DNA of 64,000 bases from Quillaja saponaria (Eukaryota > Streptophyta > Magnoliopsida > Fabales > Quillajaceae), in contig CM055617.1 of assembly GCA_029379385.1 (NCBI GenBank), positions 930,001-994,000 of the forward strand, written 5' to 3'. Position 1 is the stretch's first letter; each line of letters opens with the position of its first letter. The position numbers and the translations under genes are program-made. Under the pieces are notes generated by a model. The model had not been told where the DNA came from, searched no databases, and saw only the letters and a program-made list of their open reading frames with translations. Below are positions 1 through 13,500 of the stretch, piece after piece.

Positions 1-165
1 ATAGATTTAGAAAGGCAAAAAAAGGTGTAATGGCGCATACTCCAATTCTGGATAAAATTTCCTGCTGGAGTTTTTATCCAAGGGGGGCAGGTCATAAACA
101 GAATGTATTTGTTCCAAGAGTAGTACAGTCCAAACATGAGCTCTGGACTTGAATTTTGGGATTAA

Positions 166-315
166 CTTCTTTGTGTATACTTCTTCTTTAAAAAAATAAA
201 AATCATTGAAGCTTTGATTGATAAAATTGAAAATGGAATAGAAGGTGAAGGACAGGAAATGGGTAATGTATCAGATTATCAAAGAATAATGTATGACTTA
301 GAAGGAGTAGTTTAG
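166..315 (+). other. Unrecognised short open stretch, possible gene or transposon remnant
   Basis: An open frame of 49 codons lies between a stop at 163 and the stop TAG at 313-315. It has no ATG at its start. The second half reads like real protein (acidic and mixed, including IIEALIDKIENGI and SDYQRIMYDLEG), unlike the low-complexity translations typical of this AT-rich DNA. I recognise no family. It could be a remnant of a mobile element or of a gene, or chance. Confidence 0.2.
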
Positions 316-1039
316 TTAACAAAAATCTGTATTCCAGCATGATAAAAGGGCTTACTGAATATTCAACCAGCCAGGTGAAAAAATCTATTAGATGCTGCTA
401 TTAGATTTTATTAATCAAGTTCTTTAGTAATGGATGACATCTATCAGTATCCAAAGGGCCCATTTTTCACAGATAAAAGGGGGGAAATATAGAATTAACA
501 CGATCAAAATACTAAATGAAAGAAAAGAGAAGTGATTTAGATTTGATTCTTGAGTTACAGACTACAAACTCAAATTTCTTTTACCATTTAGAAATAGTTT
601 CCGGTAATTTGAGAACGGAATTATTGTAAGGCCAATGATGCCGACAAGTCATTTAGAATGATAAGATGAATTTCAGTATCATAATGAATTAAAAGAGTAC
701 AGAAACAAGTGGAATGAGATGGTCTTTGGAGCTCGAACATTTTCCATCAAACATAAATTAGCCAACAATTGAGGAAGGCAGACAAAGACAAAAATATAAG
801 TAAACATAAATTATGCTAATAAAATTAGGCGGAGAACATCAGAAGAAGTAACAAAACATAACCCAGTATCATGTTATTCATTCCTGTACACTCAAAACAA
901 TTTATCACTAAGAAAAATATGTCCGGGAATTGTATCAATCATGTAAAGTGCGACAATACAGCTACCAGAATTCGCCTAAATCCCTAAGATTTTCGATCTG
1001 GAACTGTCACTGAACGAAAAAATCAAAGTACAGACGGTG

Positions 1040-1245
1040 AATAAAAAAAACCCATACCTGATTGATCTAATCAGGGCGAGAGAAGACGAGCAAGCTTCCA
1101 CAATACGTATGTAGCTGCAAGAATAGCTGGAAAGACAGAGAGATTGAGAGAAAGAGTGTGGCATCTGCTTCTGGTTAAAGGCGTTGAGAGAGAACAGAGA
1201 AGCGAAAGCGGGGGAGATGTGAACGACGAGCACTCACTGTGTTTT
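1040..1245 (-). other. Putative leader exon of a leftward gene beyond the window
   Basis: A GC-richer, pyrimidine-rich patch on the minus strand, followed by a consensus-like donor (ATCAG then GTATGG) near 1061-1066, looks like the 5' leader exon of a gene whose body lies left of the window. The minus strand is CT-rich, as plant leaders often are. No convincing coding frame is present and bases 1-1040 would be intron. This is inference from composition and one splice site. Confidence 0.3.
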
Positions 1246-2650
1246 CTTTTCGTTTTTAGTAAATTACACTCATTTACCCAATATTTTATTGAAATTACAT
1301 TTAACTCCATTGGGGAAACTGCCATAATTAGCTGCTTGATTAAAGGAAAAAAGATATAAAATAAATGGAAAACCTGCAGGAATTAAAAATAAAAATAAAA
1401 ACTTCATTTTTAACAAATAATTTATGAATTAAATTCCTTAAATCTATCTTTTAGTCAACTCTCTCAATTTTTTATTAATTAATTCATCACAAATGAATTA
1501 TCAAATTAAACAAAATTGAGATTGATAAATAATTTTTAATTATCGTTTTTAGTCAACTCTGTTAATTGATTCTTTATAAATTAAAACAAAATTAATTTAT
1601 TTTTTAGTTAGCTCCCTTAATTTTCTTCTAATTTATTACTTAAAATTTAAAATTTATTAAATTAAGAGAAATTATAATATGTAAATAAAATTTTCAATTT
1701 TATTATTTTTTTCCTAATTTATTTAATTGAGAGAAATTATGATCCTTTTATTTAGTTTATACATCATAATTTCTTCATTTGCATAATCCACCTTTTCAAA
1801 ATTAAGGTAGTTGACTAAAAAGAAAATCAAGCGACTTAAAACTTCAATTTTGAATGTATTGATATAAGAACTTCGATTCAGGAATTATTTTTGAATGGGA
1901 TTGAGTCAATAGATGTTCTAGATTAGTGTTAAATCGGATCGGACCGAATCCAGTTCGGTTTATCACCACTACTACCTATAATAAATCAAGATTTTTTCTA
2001 ATGAGAAAAATTAATAGACAAATATGATAAAAAAATAATTTAAAATATTTTATTACAATGATAAGGATATGACAGTGACACTGTGAAAAAATTATGTGTA
2101 TATAATACTACTCTTTTTTAATTATGTGCCTGCAATTGGACTAGTGAAAGTAAATCGGTGGTATTAGGCAATTATAATTGAGTAAGTATTTACAAGGTAA
2201 ATCGGCAAAAGTACAAAAATTTACAAAAGAATACATATTAAGCAACGAAAATATATATGATTATACATACCTTCCATGCAACAACCTTTTCTCGAGGTTG
2301 AAGTTGACCGTAATGCTTATCAACCTTTGCTTTTCTTTTTTGACGATTTTGCTTTTATTTTTTGAAGATAGAGAAAAAAATAAAGATGGCACATCTAACA
2401 CAGGAACTTTTTTTCTAGGGAAGGAGGATGATTGCAACAAATAAAATTATATTTAGAGGCTTCAAGCTCTTTTCACTAGACTAGAAGAAACTTACAACTT
2501 ACAACACAGTGCAGACCGATGTCATTGTTCTCATAATACTTAAAAAGAGACTTCTATAAACAACTGCATGACACCAAACTAAACACATACGTGGTCAGAA
2601 GGTCCCATTCTTGACAATTATATTTTTCTGTTTAGAGAGATTCTCTCACT
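1246..2650. other. AT-rich intergenic DNA
   Basis: No coding region, RNA gene or complete mobile element is visible. Short AT-rich runs dominate. A patch near 1930-1965 alternates CGGATCGGACCG with CAGTTCGGTTT, which resembles the ends of hAT-type MITEs, but I could not pair it with a second end. Confidence 0.5.
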
Positions 2651-5600
2651 CTATCTGGCTACTCTTTGCATAGGAGAAATCACTTGGGGCATTGTCATTC
2701 CCCCAGAAACGATGATCTCTGCATTATCATCAATACTACTCTGTTAATTATGACACCTATATATAATACATTGCACATATACCTGATTGCATGAGTTAAA
2801 CAGCGATGAATCAAAGCAGCATAGGTAGCTGAATGAACACAAAAACATACCTATGCCTTCTCGGATAGAGAGATTTGGTCTTATGATCTCTTTGGAGTTA
2901 ACTAAAAATATATCCCCAATGTATAGATGGTTAGTAGGGACAAAAACGCTACATAACTCTTCATCTTCATTATCTTTCTGCAAAACACCATCAAAACAGA
3001 AGAGGCTAAATAAGTGTCTTTTGGGTAATCTAGGTTTTGCTAATCCCATTAAAACTAGAGCTAATCTGATTATTGGAATGATCATTATAATCCTTTTACG
3101 ACTAGAATGACCTGCAAGGCGGACACCTTTATTCTGCAAAAAGTTTTCTTTCCTTATTTTTTAGCTAAGAAAAGTTTTCTAAAATAAAATTAACTTCAAC
3201 AGAAAACAGCTCATCAAACAAGAGGAAAAATAACAGAGAAGAAATCAAAGTATCAGCCACCAATTTAACAACTAATGTCTCAGCTCAGAAAGTCATTGGA
3301 CAAAGACACATGATCATGAATGTTGAGACTTCTGTGCCAACTCAGGACAGGGTTGTCATGTGGTGACAAAACAAAGTATCAAACAAGTAGTGCATACAGG
3401 TTTCTGTCCAGGCCAAGTTACAAAGAGACATACTGATGCTACACGTACAAAGAAATTTAAAGGGAACGGGAAAACTAATTCTTACAAAATGACGTGGCAT
3501 GTGTATTTGACAGCATTAACAATCCATTTTGCTCCAAAATCACAGGTTGCAGGTGGTGCCACAATTAATTGCCATGTCATTTTGTACAACTTTTTTGTGC
3601 ATATAGTTTTTTTCTCTATTTGCATATCCATGTGTACATAAATACATCTATATGCATATATATGTGTGTGTGTGTGAGGGTGTGTATTATATAAGATAGA
3701 TGAACCGGAGAAGTTAGCCAAACTCAAAACATTAGAAATAAAAACTGGTAAAATTTACTTGTTATTTATAATCAAAGTGAACAGATAGTATATCAGTATA
3801 AACTGATGCAGATTAGTAAAGAACTTCAGATAGAGACATGAGAGTACCTGAAGGGTGACAGTTGATGTAATAAAGCCAAAAGCATATTCACCCACACGTG
3901 GATGACGGATGATTGCTACCTCTTTAAAAGCTGTGGTGTTTTGGTCTGTAAAGATGACAAAGTATCACTATATGTTGGTTCTAGCACCCCTCAATGATGT
4001 GCAAAGGAAAAAGGTAAAACTTGCCAACTGAGATGACCAGAACAAAACAATTAAATAACTATGTCTGTGAGACCACATATGCATAACATAATTTCCATCA
4101 ATGCATGTCTTACCATAACATTAAATCCTTACAGAGAATTATTCTAATTCTAGTTCAATATAGAAATTTTTTTTGTTTAGTTTTACACTTAACTAATTAA
4201 CTTAAAACACGTGCAGAACTGTTGCTTTTTCTAGACTTCCCGATTTTTTTTTATAAAAAATGTAAAAGTAAAAGAAAAATGATAACCATGTTTTAAGATT
4301 GTATTAATCCAAAAATATAAATAGAATGGGAACAAAACTTTCCAAAAAGAAGGAAAACTTTACTGTTACATCCGGAGAAGTATATATATGGTCGCTGTAA
4401 GTTTGTAACTATCAAGTACAGAAGTAAAACTGCTAGCAAAATGAATCCAGTACCACAACACCCCTCCATTACTAAGGGCATGGGCTTCCATCAAACTTCT
4501 GTTGCTATCACCATCACTACTATTATAACATGGTTGAGGCAGTTCTTTGTGGTAACCACATCTCTCCTCGATGAGGAGATCCTAGTTTAAGTTGATGTTT
4601 CCAACCTCTCCCACCCAACCTGTATCCTATCAATTGGCGCCACCAGCATTGTTACTGCAATTACAACCACTGTGACACATCCCACCATCATATCAATGTT
4701 CATTAAATATGAATTACCTAAAACTCCACCACACCACTATGCCATCACCACTTCAACCTTAATAAAAGAGTAACCTCATACAATGATATTTTCCCTATAT
4801 TTGTTTACCATCTCAACTTTTATTATTAGTCATCAATTCTACCATATTAATAAATATCTTGATCAATCTGAAACACTACCAACTAAGGTTGTTCATTAAG
4901 AAAAACTCTTAGTCAGTTTCAAGAGAATTCCTGAAAATCTTAGTCAGCAATTTTATTATTATCATTAATGATTTACTTCTACCATATTTTCACTGATGGA
5001 ACAGAAATACTGCATCACATAATAATAAATATCTTGATCAATCCAAAACGTTACCGAGGTTGTTCATTACATACAACTTAGTCAGTTTCAAGTGAATTCC
5101 TGAAAATCCCCATAGTATACTGAGAGTATGTTCTGCATCTTGTCTAACAAATTATCAAGAGTGAATTAATTCAGTGGCCTATAATGACATCACCAAGTAA
5201 ACAAAGCTTGACCTATCTGAAAGCTTATCCCTATCTGTAAAATATGTGTGTTCATGTTTCCACTATTTGTGAAATCCATTCTCCAACTAATTTATGTAGT
5301 TGGCAAACAAGCATGGTCGTAATTATGTATACCTGGAGAAATTGCAGAACTAATCTGTTTGGAAGCCGAGTAAATATGCCTAACAAAGGGCATTCGCTTT
5401 ATGATCCATTCTCCAACCCAGAATACTGTGGCACCCATCCATGACGAAACAAAAACACCAACAAAGAATACAAAAACTAAAGATGTGACGAATCCAAGTC
5501 CTGCACCATAAACCATGTCCCTTGAGAGACTTAATCACATGTACAATAAGAGTCAGACCAAATATCATCATCCAAATAAAACTGTGTGAAGCAGGAGAGA

Positions 5601-8600
5601 ATGGGGAGAAGAAGACAAAAGCAAAGAAATTGAAGATTTGTCTTTATAATCACATAATGAAAATCTTGTCAAAGTAGATAAACATCAAAACTCAGTTTAT
5701 TTTTTAGACACTGAAAGTCATTCCTTTTAATATACTTCACTTCAACGCATTCTACGCCAACAGAACCAATTTAGCACGCTCCAGCATCCAAAGGAGGTCT
5801 TCCTTTCTATTTTGAATACATGTCCAATCAAAGCATAGGTTGTTTTGTTTTTCTCTATACCCCTCATTAGAAACCACACTAATAGTTTATTATCCCAGAT
5901 TAAACTAATAGTTTATTCTCCCAGAGTATCCCTATTCAAAGAAAGGGTGTTTTTAAAAGAAAAACACCAAGTATATAGAAGGTGGCATTGTATTTTGAGG
6001 GAGTAATCACATAAAAAATGAACCAAGGATGTCCCTAAAATAAGGATCACAAGTATTTCCACATTCAACTCCACACTGCAGTTCAATCGTTACATCAAAA
6101 TAGTTTCATTAGAATCCTCGGGAAAAAAAAGAATGCTGTCCACATTAAACAAAATAATATTTTCCATATATTTGAAAGAGTGTAATTTACTTTGCACAGT
6201 CAAATTCATAACATAAACCATCGTCGTAAAATACAATACTTGTTATTGCTATTCAGTATAGATCAGAGTAACACAGCCATTCACATTCTGGTAAATAAGA
6301 ACAAGACTGGAATTCACATCTCTACAATATGTAGAAGATGGTACGATGTTCTTTTTCTAGTTTGGTGACTTAGAGTTTTAAGACAAAGTCTTCCTTCTGC
6401 AATTGATAAATAAATGTTGAGAACCTACTATTCTTCCTTGCATTTCATTGAACATTCATATATTACTTATGCCCGCATACCTTCTTCTACAATAAACATC
6501 CATGTGACTAATTAATGAAAAAACCTCCAACTAGGCACAATTTACAAACCACAATCATTTAGTTATTGGTAACCAGAGGCTATTTCAATATATTAGCTTC
6601 TGAAGAAAAAATATATATAACAAAAGAAAGAAATCCATCACTAGAGGGGTTAACAAAAGGAAGAATAAATAACTTACCAAATATGTCAATTCCCAGCTGG
6701 TCATATATTGGACTAAAGAAACCATCAACAAACTCAATAAACCACCATGTAATAAAAAAAGTAACTGCAACTGGAAAAAGGACAACACTGCAAATTCAAA
6801 ATAAAAGTAAAATTAGACTTTGGAGGCAGAATAAAAATTAGAGCTTTCCAGCAGTAATCAAATATATTTACCATCCAGTCATAAACTTCTTTGACACCCA
6901 ACTCTGGAGAACAAAACAGCAAGCCTGGAGAAGTGAAAAAAAATGAGTCCATGTCACCTTAAACAAGATAAATTTAACTACCAAACATCACAGCCAAAAT
7001 GCATGCACTTTTCTGACACAATAGGCAGATTGGCCCATAACCAACCAAAATATTAGAAGTTCAGACAGACCAGTTTTACTTAGGACTTGGGAATCATTAC
7101 AATGTCCTCTTCTAAAAAACATAGTGTGAGCATCTCAATGCAAATTGAGTGTATTAGGGGCAAAGACTTGATTGAGGACCATAGACATTAGTTTTTGTCA
7201 CAATTTTGTCATTTTTTTCTTAAAGTTTCATCTCGGTCAATTTTGGCCCTAAACTTTGAAAACATTTGAAATGTCTTCCCACCTTCTATCTCAGTTACCT
7301 TACATGAAGGAAATTACTGCTTGTGGAATTATATGGCAAAGAAGGTGAGTTTTTCTTCTCCATTTAACATTTCTTCTAGCTGGGTCAGGAAGTCCTATTG
7401 GTTGTTTCTCTCCGAACGGTCCTCCCTTTTTAAGCTAGGGTTAGTAAAGCAATCAGAATTCAATCCATTACTATTTCTCAATCCTGGTTTAATCAACAGG
7501 ATGGCATTAGACTTTGGACTGTTCTTATTGCTGGCACTTACTGAATTGGGGAAGATTATGAGAGACAAAGAGTAATTTAGAGTGCTTCCTTAGCCATTGG
7601 ATTCAACTTCAACAAGAGTTCTTCCAAAAATCCCTCATGTTGTGCTTGAAATTGTCACTGCCGTCCTCTCCGTTTTTCACCTCATTTGACCTCAGGTTAA
7701 TCCCATACCTACCAGACATTACTACCTTTAACTTCATTGGTGTCAAACCTATTTGCATCTAATCCATTTGAGGCTTGTAAGTTCTGTTGGCCACTGATAA
7801 TGTTATTAAAGCATTACCTAAATTATAACTATCTCGATACAGTTTCGTCAAGCTTTTCCATGATGAAAAGAATTACTCCCCTGTCCTTTAACAACTTAGT
7901 TTTAGCATGGGCTAACCTCAAACCATTGCCAGCTCTATTAAACAAATTTCTTTTTCCAAGCCCATCTGTCATTAATATGTAAAATCCGTGTAATTATCTT
8001 CTTCCCTGTAAAATCATGTAATTTACAACCTATTGAAATCATTTGTAAGTACCAGAGAATGACAACGTTTTCCACTTTTCCCATTCCCAGAACAAGCATT
8101 CGAAATCTGACCCATTTTTTCACAAATACTCGAAAGTCGAAATACTACCCATTTTTTCACAAACGTTTTGCACTTTTTCCAGCATTTTACCTGTTAATCC
8201 CAATATGACCCATTTTTTCACAAATATTCGAAATTTCGGATTTAATTCGCGCTAATAACGAGGGATTTCGTCCCATATCAGCTATTAATCCCGGAATTTC
8301 ATAGAAACCCCTTATACCACTAATATTTCGAAATTATATAAGTTAATCTCTGCTAAATTGGTCAAAAGAAGTCACAATTTCAACCTAAGTGTTGCCAAAT
8401 ACCACAATGAACTTTATATTATTGAAAAATATATGAATAAAGATTCAATAGATCGGCCACAAATTTCGATGAAAAAATTCAGTCAACGATAATGGATCAA
8501 AAAGGAATGGAGTAAGAATTAGGAGAATTAGAAGCGAAAATTGAAATACAGGGGAGGAAATCAAACCTTACGAGTGGAAGAATTAGGAGAACTTGGAGGA

Positions 8601-8686
8601 GACTTGGGTGGATCCTCGGGATCTTCGTTACCAACATTGTCACCTTGACTCAGAGGAATGAAAGTTGATTCTTTTTCTTCGGCCAT
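2651..8686 (-). CDS. LCV: LIKE COV (CONTINUOUS VASCULAR RING 1 family) membrane protein
   Basis: Seven coding exons, all with GT-AG borders and compatible phases: 8686-8567, 6924-6872, 6787-6678, 5500-5333, 3945-3848, 2977-2851 and 2718-2651. They join to 744 nt, or 247 aa, a normal length for the plant COV1/LCV (DUF502) family. The N-terminus, MAEEKESTFIPLSQ followed by a proline/serine-rich tail, is cytosolic in type. Next comes a WVSKKFMTG motif, a hydrophobic segment with FITWWFIEFVDGFF, then GLGFVTSLVFVFFVGVFVSS as a second membrane segment, the WIIKRMPFVRHIYSASKQ motif, and a C-terminal region containing FVPTNHLYIGDI and IVSGGMTMPQ. The protein ends QRVAR. In Arabidopsis, COV1 limits vascular tissue formation in stems, and COV/LCV proteins act in Golgi/TGN membranes. 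Intron 1 (about 1.6 kb) and intron 4 (about 1.4 kb) carry repeats described separately. Confidence 0.93.
3656..3680. repeat. (TA)/(TG) microsatellite in LCV intron
   Basis: A short TATATATG-TGTGTG tract inside the fifth LCV intron. It is a likely length-polymorphic simple repeat with no visible function. Confidence 0.7.
4841..5109. repeat. Diverged direct repeat of about 95 bp in LCV intron 4
   Basis: Two copies, about 4841-4940 and 5021-5109, share the ordered blocks ATAAATATCTTGATCAATC, GGTTGTTCATTA, CTTAGTCAGTTTCAAG and GAATTCCTGAAAATC. They are separated by about 80 bp. Differences include small indels and substitutions, so the duplication is not recent. Confidence 0.8.
8101..8240. repeat. 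Three-copy short repeat in LCV intron 1
   Basis: The block ACCCATTTTTTCACAAA occurs at about 8109, 8147 and 8208. The first and third copies continue into TACTCGAAA or TATTCGAAA. The rest of this long intron (about 7140-8040) has the character of dispersed repeat DNA without a recognisable coding domain. Confidence 0.7.
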
Positions 8687-8759
8687 TTTTCAGTCGCTGA
8701 TACCAATTTCTTCGCCGATAATTGGAGGAGATAACCGGAGCCAGTGTAGTGCGTGGTCG

Positions 8760-11700
8760 ATGATTGTAATTGTTGACCAAGTACTGTACTAGATATTAGT
8801 GCAAACCAAAAAAAAAAAAAAAACACAAAAAGTAATGTAATAGACTTGGTTAGTAAGCAAGACTAGTAAAATGTGGGGAAATCAACGTCATGAAATGGAA
8901 ACGAGACTAGTAAAATGTGCATATCTAAATTTTGGAGAAATTACAGGTTTCCCAATCGAAATTTTACAAAATATTAAATTTTATAAAGATTTTTTTTTAA
9001 TATTAATACATTGTGTTAATTTTAAATTTTTAATAAAGTACAAAATAAAATATTTGCCATGTGTATAAATATCATTTATTTAAATATTATATAAAATAAA
9101 GTTAGATTTTTTTTTCTAATTTTTATGATATGAATGATGTAGAAATTTAAATTTACATGAATTTAAAATATAAGTTGAAACATTTCAAGAAAAACTAGAC
9201 TATTGATTTATATTATACTCATTAAAATATATATTTTTAAAAATTTTAGATGAAAAATATGAAAATATCTTATAAATTTTTTAATCTTTAATTAATGAAT
9301 ATATTATAAAATTTATTAGTTTTCAAAGTTTATGTTATCTGCTTTTTTATAATACTACTTAACTAATATAAAAATTTAAATGGGTCAAAGTGGTGAAAAA
9401 TGTTATAATTTAAATGCCTTATTTTGAATAAAAATCTTAAAATGTAGCTTATTTATTTTTTATTGTAAACAAAATTAAATAAATAAATAAACCGCATTTT
9501 ATAATATAACTTATTACATTTTGGTAGTATTTATAAATTTTATTTTTCTCTTCAAAAAATTAAATAAAAATTTGCTCTATTTTATTAGAAAAATATATAT
9601 TAAAATTTAAAAAAAATAAAGGATAAAATATTGTGTTTATTTGTTCTCAAGTGCATAAATTCATATAGATTTATACTTTTTCATAAAAATTAAAGAAAAA
9701 TTCAACTTAATATTCAAGCTCATTTATACCTATACACAATGTCAAATGTTTTCTTTTTTATTTATTGAAAATAATAAGGAATTTTTTTTTTAAAGAGAGA
9801 TTAACTAAGTGTATTAATATTAAGAGAAAAATTAGAAGAATTAAATATTTATAACTCATTTGAAAAAAAAAAAAAAAGTTAAAAATTGCATTCATTGGTG
9901 GCTTTTAAGATAAAAGCAAGATTTTTTAGTAGTTTTTTAAAAAAAATTTATAACAGTGTTAATTTTTTATCTATGCTAGGAATCGAAAAAGGTGTAATTT
10001 ATCTAAACAAATAACATAATTACAATATATATCAAAATATTAGATGATGTGACAACAAAATATTAATTGTCTCAACATGCATATCACTCTTAAACTTCTT
10101 AAATTACCATCCCGTTATATGCTAGACAATAAATCATAAATTTTATGACAATTCATGTCTAATATGTTTCGAATTAAAGTGATAAAGTCTTGTATGATTA
10201 AATGTTATATATATAGAATAGTATAAATTAATTATTAATTTTAAATTAACCTAAAAATAATAATTTTTCTTTCCTATTAACCACCAATTACTCCATTCAC
10301 TCACATTTATAACTTATCCATCTTTTACCTCTTAATAACTACACACTTTCTCTCACACACTAATTCCTATTTTTCATTTTAAATAAAACTAAAATTAACA
10401 ATTTTAAACTTAAAAAAAATAATTTAACATATACTTATGCAGGTGACTAGTTTTAAGTAGGACAAAAAACTTAAAATTATAATTTTATATTTTAAAAATA
10501 AATAAATTATTTAATATATGCATAACTACGTACACGTGGCAATCTCCAAGTTCATTGAAAATTTGATGGGTTCAAATTTGACCTTTGAACTGGTATCTTT
10601 TGTGGATCTGAAAACAGAGTAACATGTAACTAATGGGCCTGCTGATTTATAAGCGGGCTGCGGGCTGCGGGCTGCGGGCTGCGGGCTGCAAGATGTTGGT
10701 TCATGAAACCAAGAAAGCACTTGAATATTGACTTTTATGATGACTTTTATGATGCTAGTAGAAAAATATTTATTTTTCACAATTCAATTCATAGTAGTCA
10801 CTGGCAAGTGGCCTATTCTATATTCTAGGTCACCGTTAGAACTAGGCAGATATTGAAACTCAACCTCGTGAAAGTCCTAATTACAAATTGTCAAGCCATC
10901 CTCAACATAGGATTTACATTCTCTCTCTTTATTGTAGAGAGGCTAATTATTGTGTTAATCATCTTGCTTCGTCTATACTTCATATGTGGAGACTTTTCTC
11001 ATCCGGTTTGGGAATGCATTTACTTGCAAACATTATAAATTAAGTTTTACAACCGGAAATAATTCTCAAATATCTAATAAAATTCTATCTCCCATTATTA
11101 AGTCAGAAAAAAAAAAAAAAAACTAATTAAAATACATAGCACTTCATATTTTGATTTTATATGAAAAATTTTCTAACAAACGTTTTAAAATTATTATTAA
11201 ATTATAATAAAGTCCGTCAAAAATATTATTTGAATAATGCTAAGCATTCTTATTTATAAGTAGAGTTGACTAATTTTAAATTAAATTTGGTTTCTGTTGG
11301 GAAAATGTCTTTGTGGCAACTTATGTATGACTTTTGATAGAATGTGTCAGCCTCATTTTGCTCAAGTTGGCAGTCGACTTTCTGGCATTTGGACAGACCA
11401 AACCATCTGCCATTAACCCACTTAGACCTTGTTTGGCCGGTAGTTTCATTTTGACATTGCCATGAGTGGCAAAATGCATATTTTGGAAGCCTTCTAAATT
11501 TTCAGCCGACAATTCTTTAGTCAACGTTAAGCCGGTATTTAAATTTGATCTTGAATTCTTCAACCAACAAATTTTTAATTAATTAAAACAACAAATTTCT
11601 TTTATCAATATTTAATTATTTTATTCATGTTAGCCTAAATATGGCAAGGTTAATTTTTTATATTTATTAATTAAGAGAAATGTTAAGTGCACATAAGAAT

Positions 11701-13500
11701 TTTCTTTGGCGCACTCAAGAGGTGATATAATAATAAAAAAATTTATTCATTGAATTTTTGAGTTTCAATATAATAACGGCAAGTTTTTCATAAATTTTAT
11801 AATTTGCTTGATTTTATTTTGACGTGACCAGACAAATAAATTGTCTCGATATGCTGACACAGATATGTTGGGTCAAAATAAGAATTTTCTTAGTAGAACT
11901 TTAAATATATAATATCTCATGTAGGGTCTATCTATGTTTTTATACTAAAAAGTTTTTACTCATTGTACTCACATACCTTAATTAAAAATATAAATATATA
12001 TAATTTGGTAATAAAAAAAAACTACATATATTTTTTAATTTTTTTTATAGTAATCCAAGTTGACAATATGGACAAAATAAGAAGTCAAATTTTCATGAGT
12101 TTACCAGTTCATCTAGCCAGTGCCTAGTGGTCCAAGTAGTGCTTTGCTTAATGAAAATGGCTATGGAGACTGCTCAACTATTATCACCCACAAACTGTTT
12201 TCCTTCCAAGTAATTAGTCTTTGGCTTGGCTCTCCCACGTTCTCCCTCTCAAGCGTGCTTTTTCTATAAAGGTTCCACTCAATCCTTTCAATGTTGAACG
12301 GCCAATTAAACTTTGAAGTTGACCTCTTTTCATCTTCTGAATTCATGGTTTAACAATAAATTAATATTAGATTTTCTAATATTATTTAATCAGATTATTT
12401 ATTTATAAAATACCAGTCAATTAATTTAAGTATTAAACTGTACAATTCGGACTAATTATATACGTTGAATTTGATTTGGAAGTGCTAGTCTTGCTTTAAT
12501 GAAATATAATAATAATAATACATTTTGGAACAATTGAAGAAAGAAGAAATTATGTCTGCAATTGCAAGCGAGAACAAACTCCAAGCAAATGATCTTATAT
12601 GCATAGACAATTTTATTTTATTTTTTGATATATATGTAAATATGGTATATATAATAAATGCTACACCAATTGTAATATTAAAATATAAAAGAAATTAATT
12701 AGAGAAACATAAAATAATTTTTTTCATCAAAATAAATTGGAGATAAGAAAAACATGTGACGAATGTAATTTCGAATTTGATTAAGATTTTGAATTTCAAA
12801 CCAAATTCAAATTCGAATATATTTTTTTAATATAGTCAAATGTTTAAGGGTGTTTTGGTAAAAATAAAAATAAATTTTATTTTTGATTAATTTTTAATAA
12901 CAAATATATTAAATTTTTTAATAATACTTATTCAGATTCTAATTTGAATTCAAATTCAATTTTTTAATTTAAATTCGAATCCAAATACAGATTATCTTGT
13001 TAGAATTTTACCCCTAATAAAAATACAACACATTTTTAACTATAAGATAGAAGTAATGTGAAGCAATACGCTACCTACTTTTTCATTTATATAATAAAAA
13101 ACGTATTTAATTATGAGTATAAATAAAATAAACGATTATATGAAAATTGACTTGTTAATCAATAATATATACTATCTTCATTCACTTTTACTTGTTTTTA
13201 ATTGAAATGTACGTAAAGTTCTCTGTGCTCACATAAAAAGAAATATTGTATTACAAAACAAAACAGATTCTTCACTAATTTATAATATTGGAACTCAAAA
13301 TCTTCATATTACAAATATTTAAAATTCTAACTAATAGAATGTCCTTAACTTGTCCACCATAGATATTTACTTATCCAATACAATTCTAAAAACTTAGGCA
13401 TGCCCATATTCTATACAACCTTTTACTATTTAAAAGATAATTTTAGCAAAATAAAATAAAAATCTAAAGATAATGTCATAAAGATGAAAGATGTTTGTAG
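8760..13500. other. AT-rich intergenic region
   Basis: Almost five kilobases of very AT-rich DNA between the LCV start and the ERF promoter. The open frames are short and low-complexity and I support none as a gene. The only distinctive block is the heptamer repeat near 10.65 kb. A sequence at about 11425-11445 (GACCTTGTTTGG) resembles a transposon terminus but has no visible partner. Confidence 0.6.
10654..10690. repeat. (CGGGCTG)5 GC-rich heptamer tandem repeat
   Basis: Five perfect head-to-tail copies of CGGGCTG run from 10654 to 10688, followed by a partial copy. The tract is about 85% G+C inside DNA that is roughly 70% A+T. Period 7 is not codon-sized and no gene covers it. Confidence 0.95.

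Noticed and set aside
7321..7982. Plus-strand frames inside LCV intron 1
   Set aside because: They have no recognisable domain, no splice context and repeat-like flanks, and they lie within a confidently defined intron.
12161..12346. 61-codon minus-strand frame in the 12 kb spacer
   Set aside because: No family match, no splice or promoter context, and a length expected by chance.
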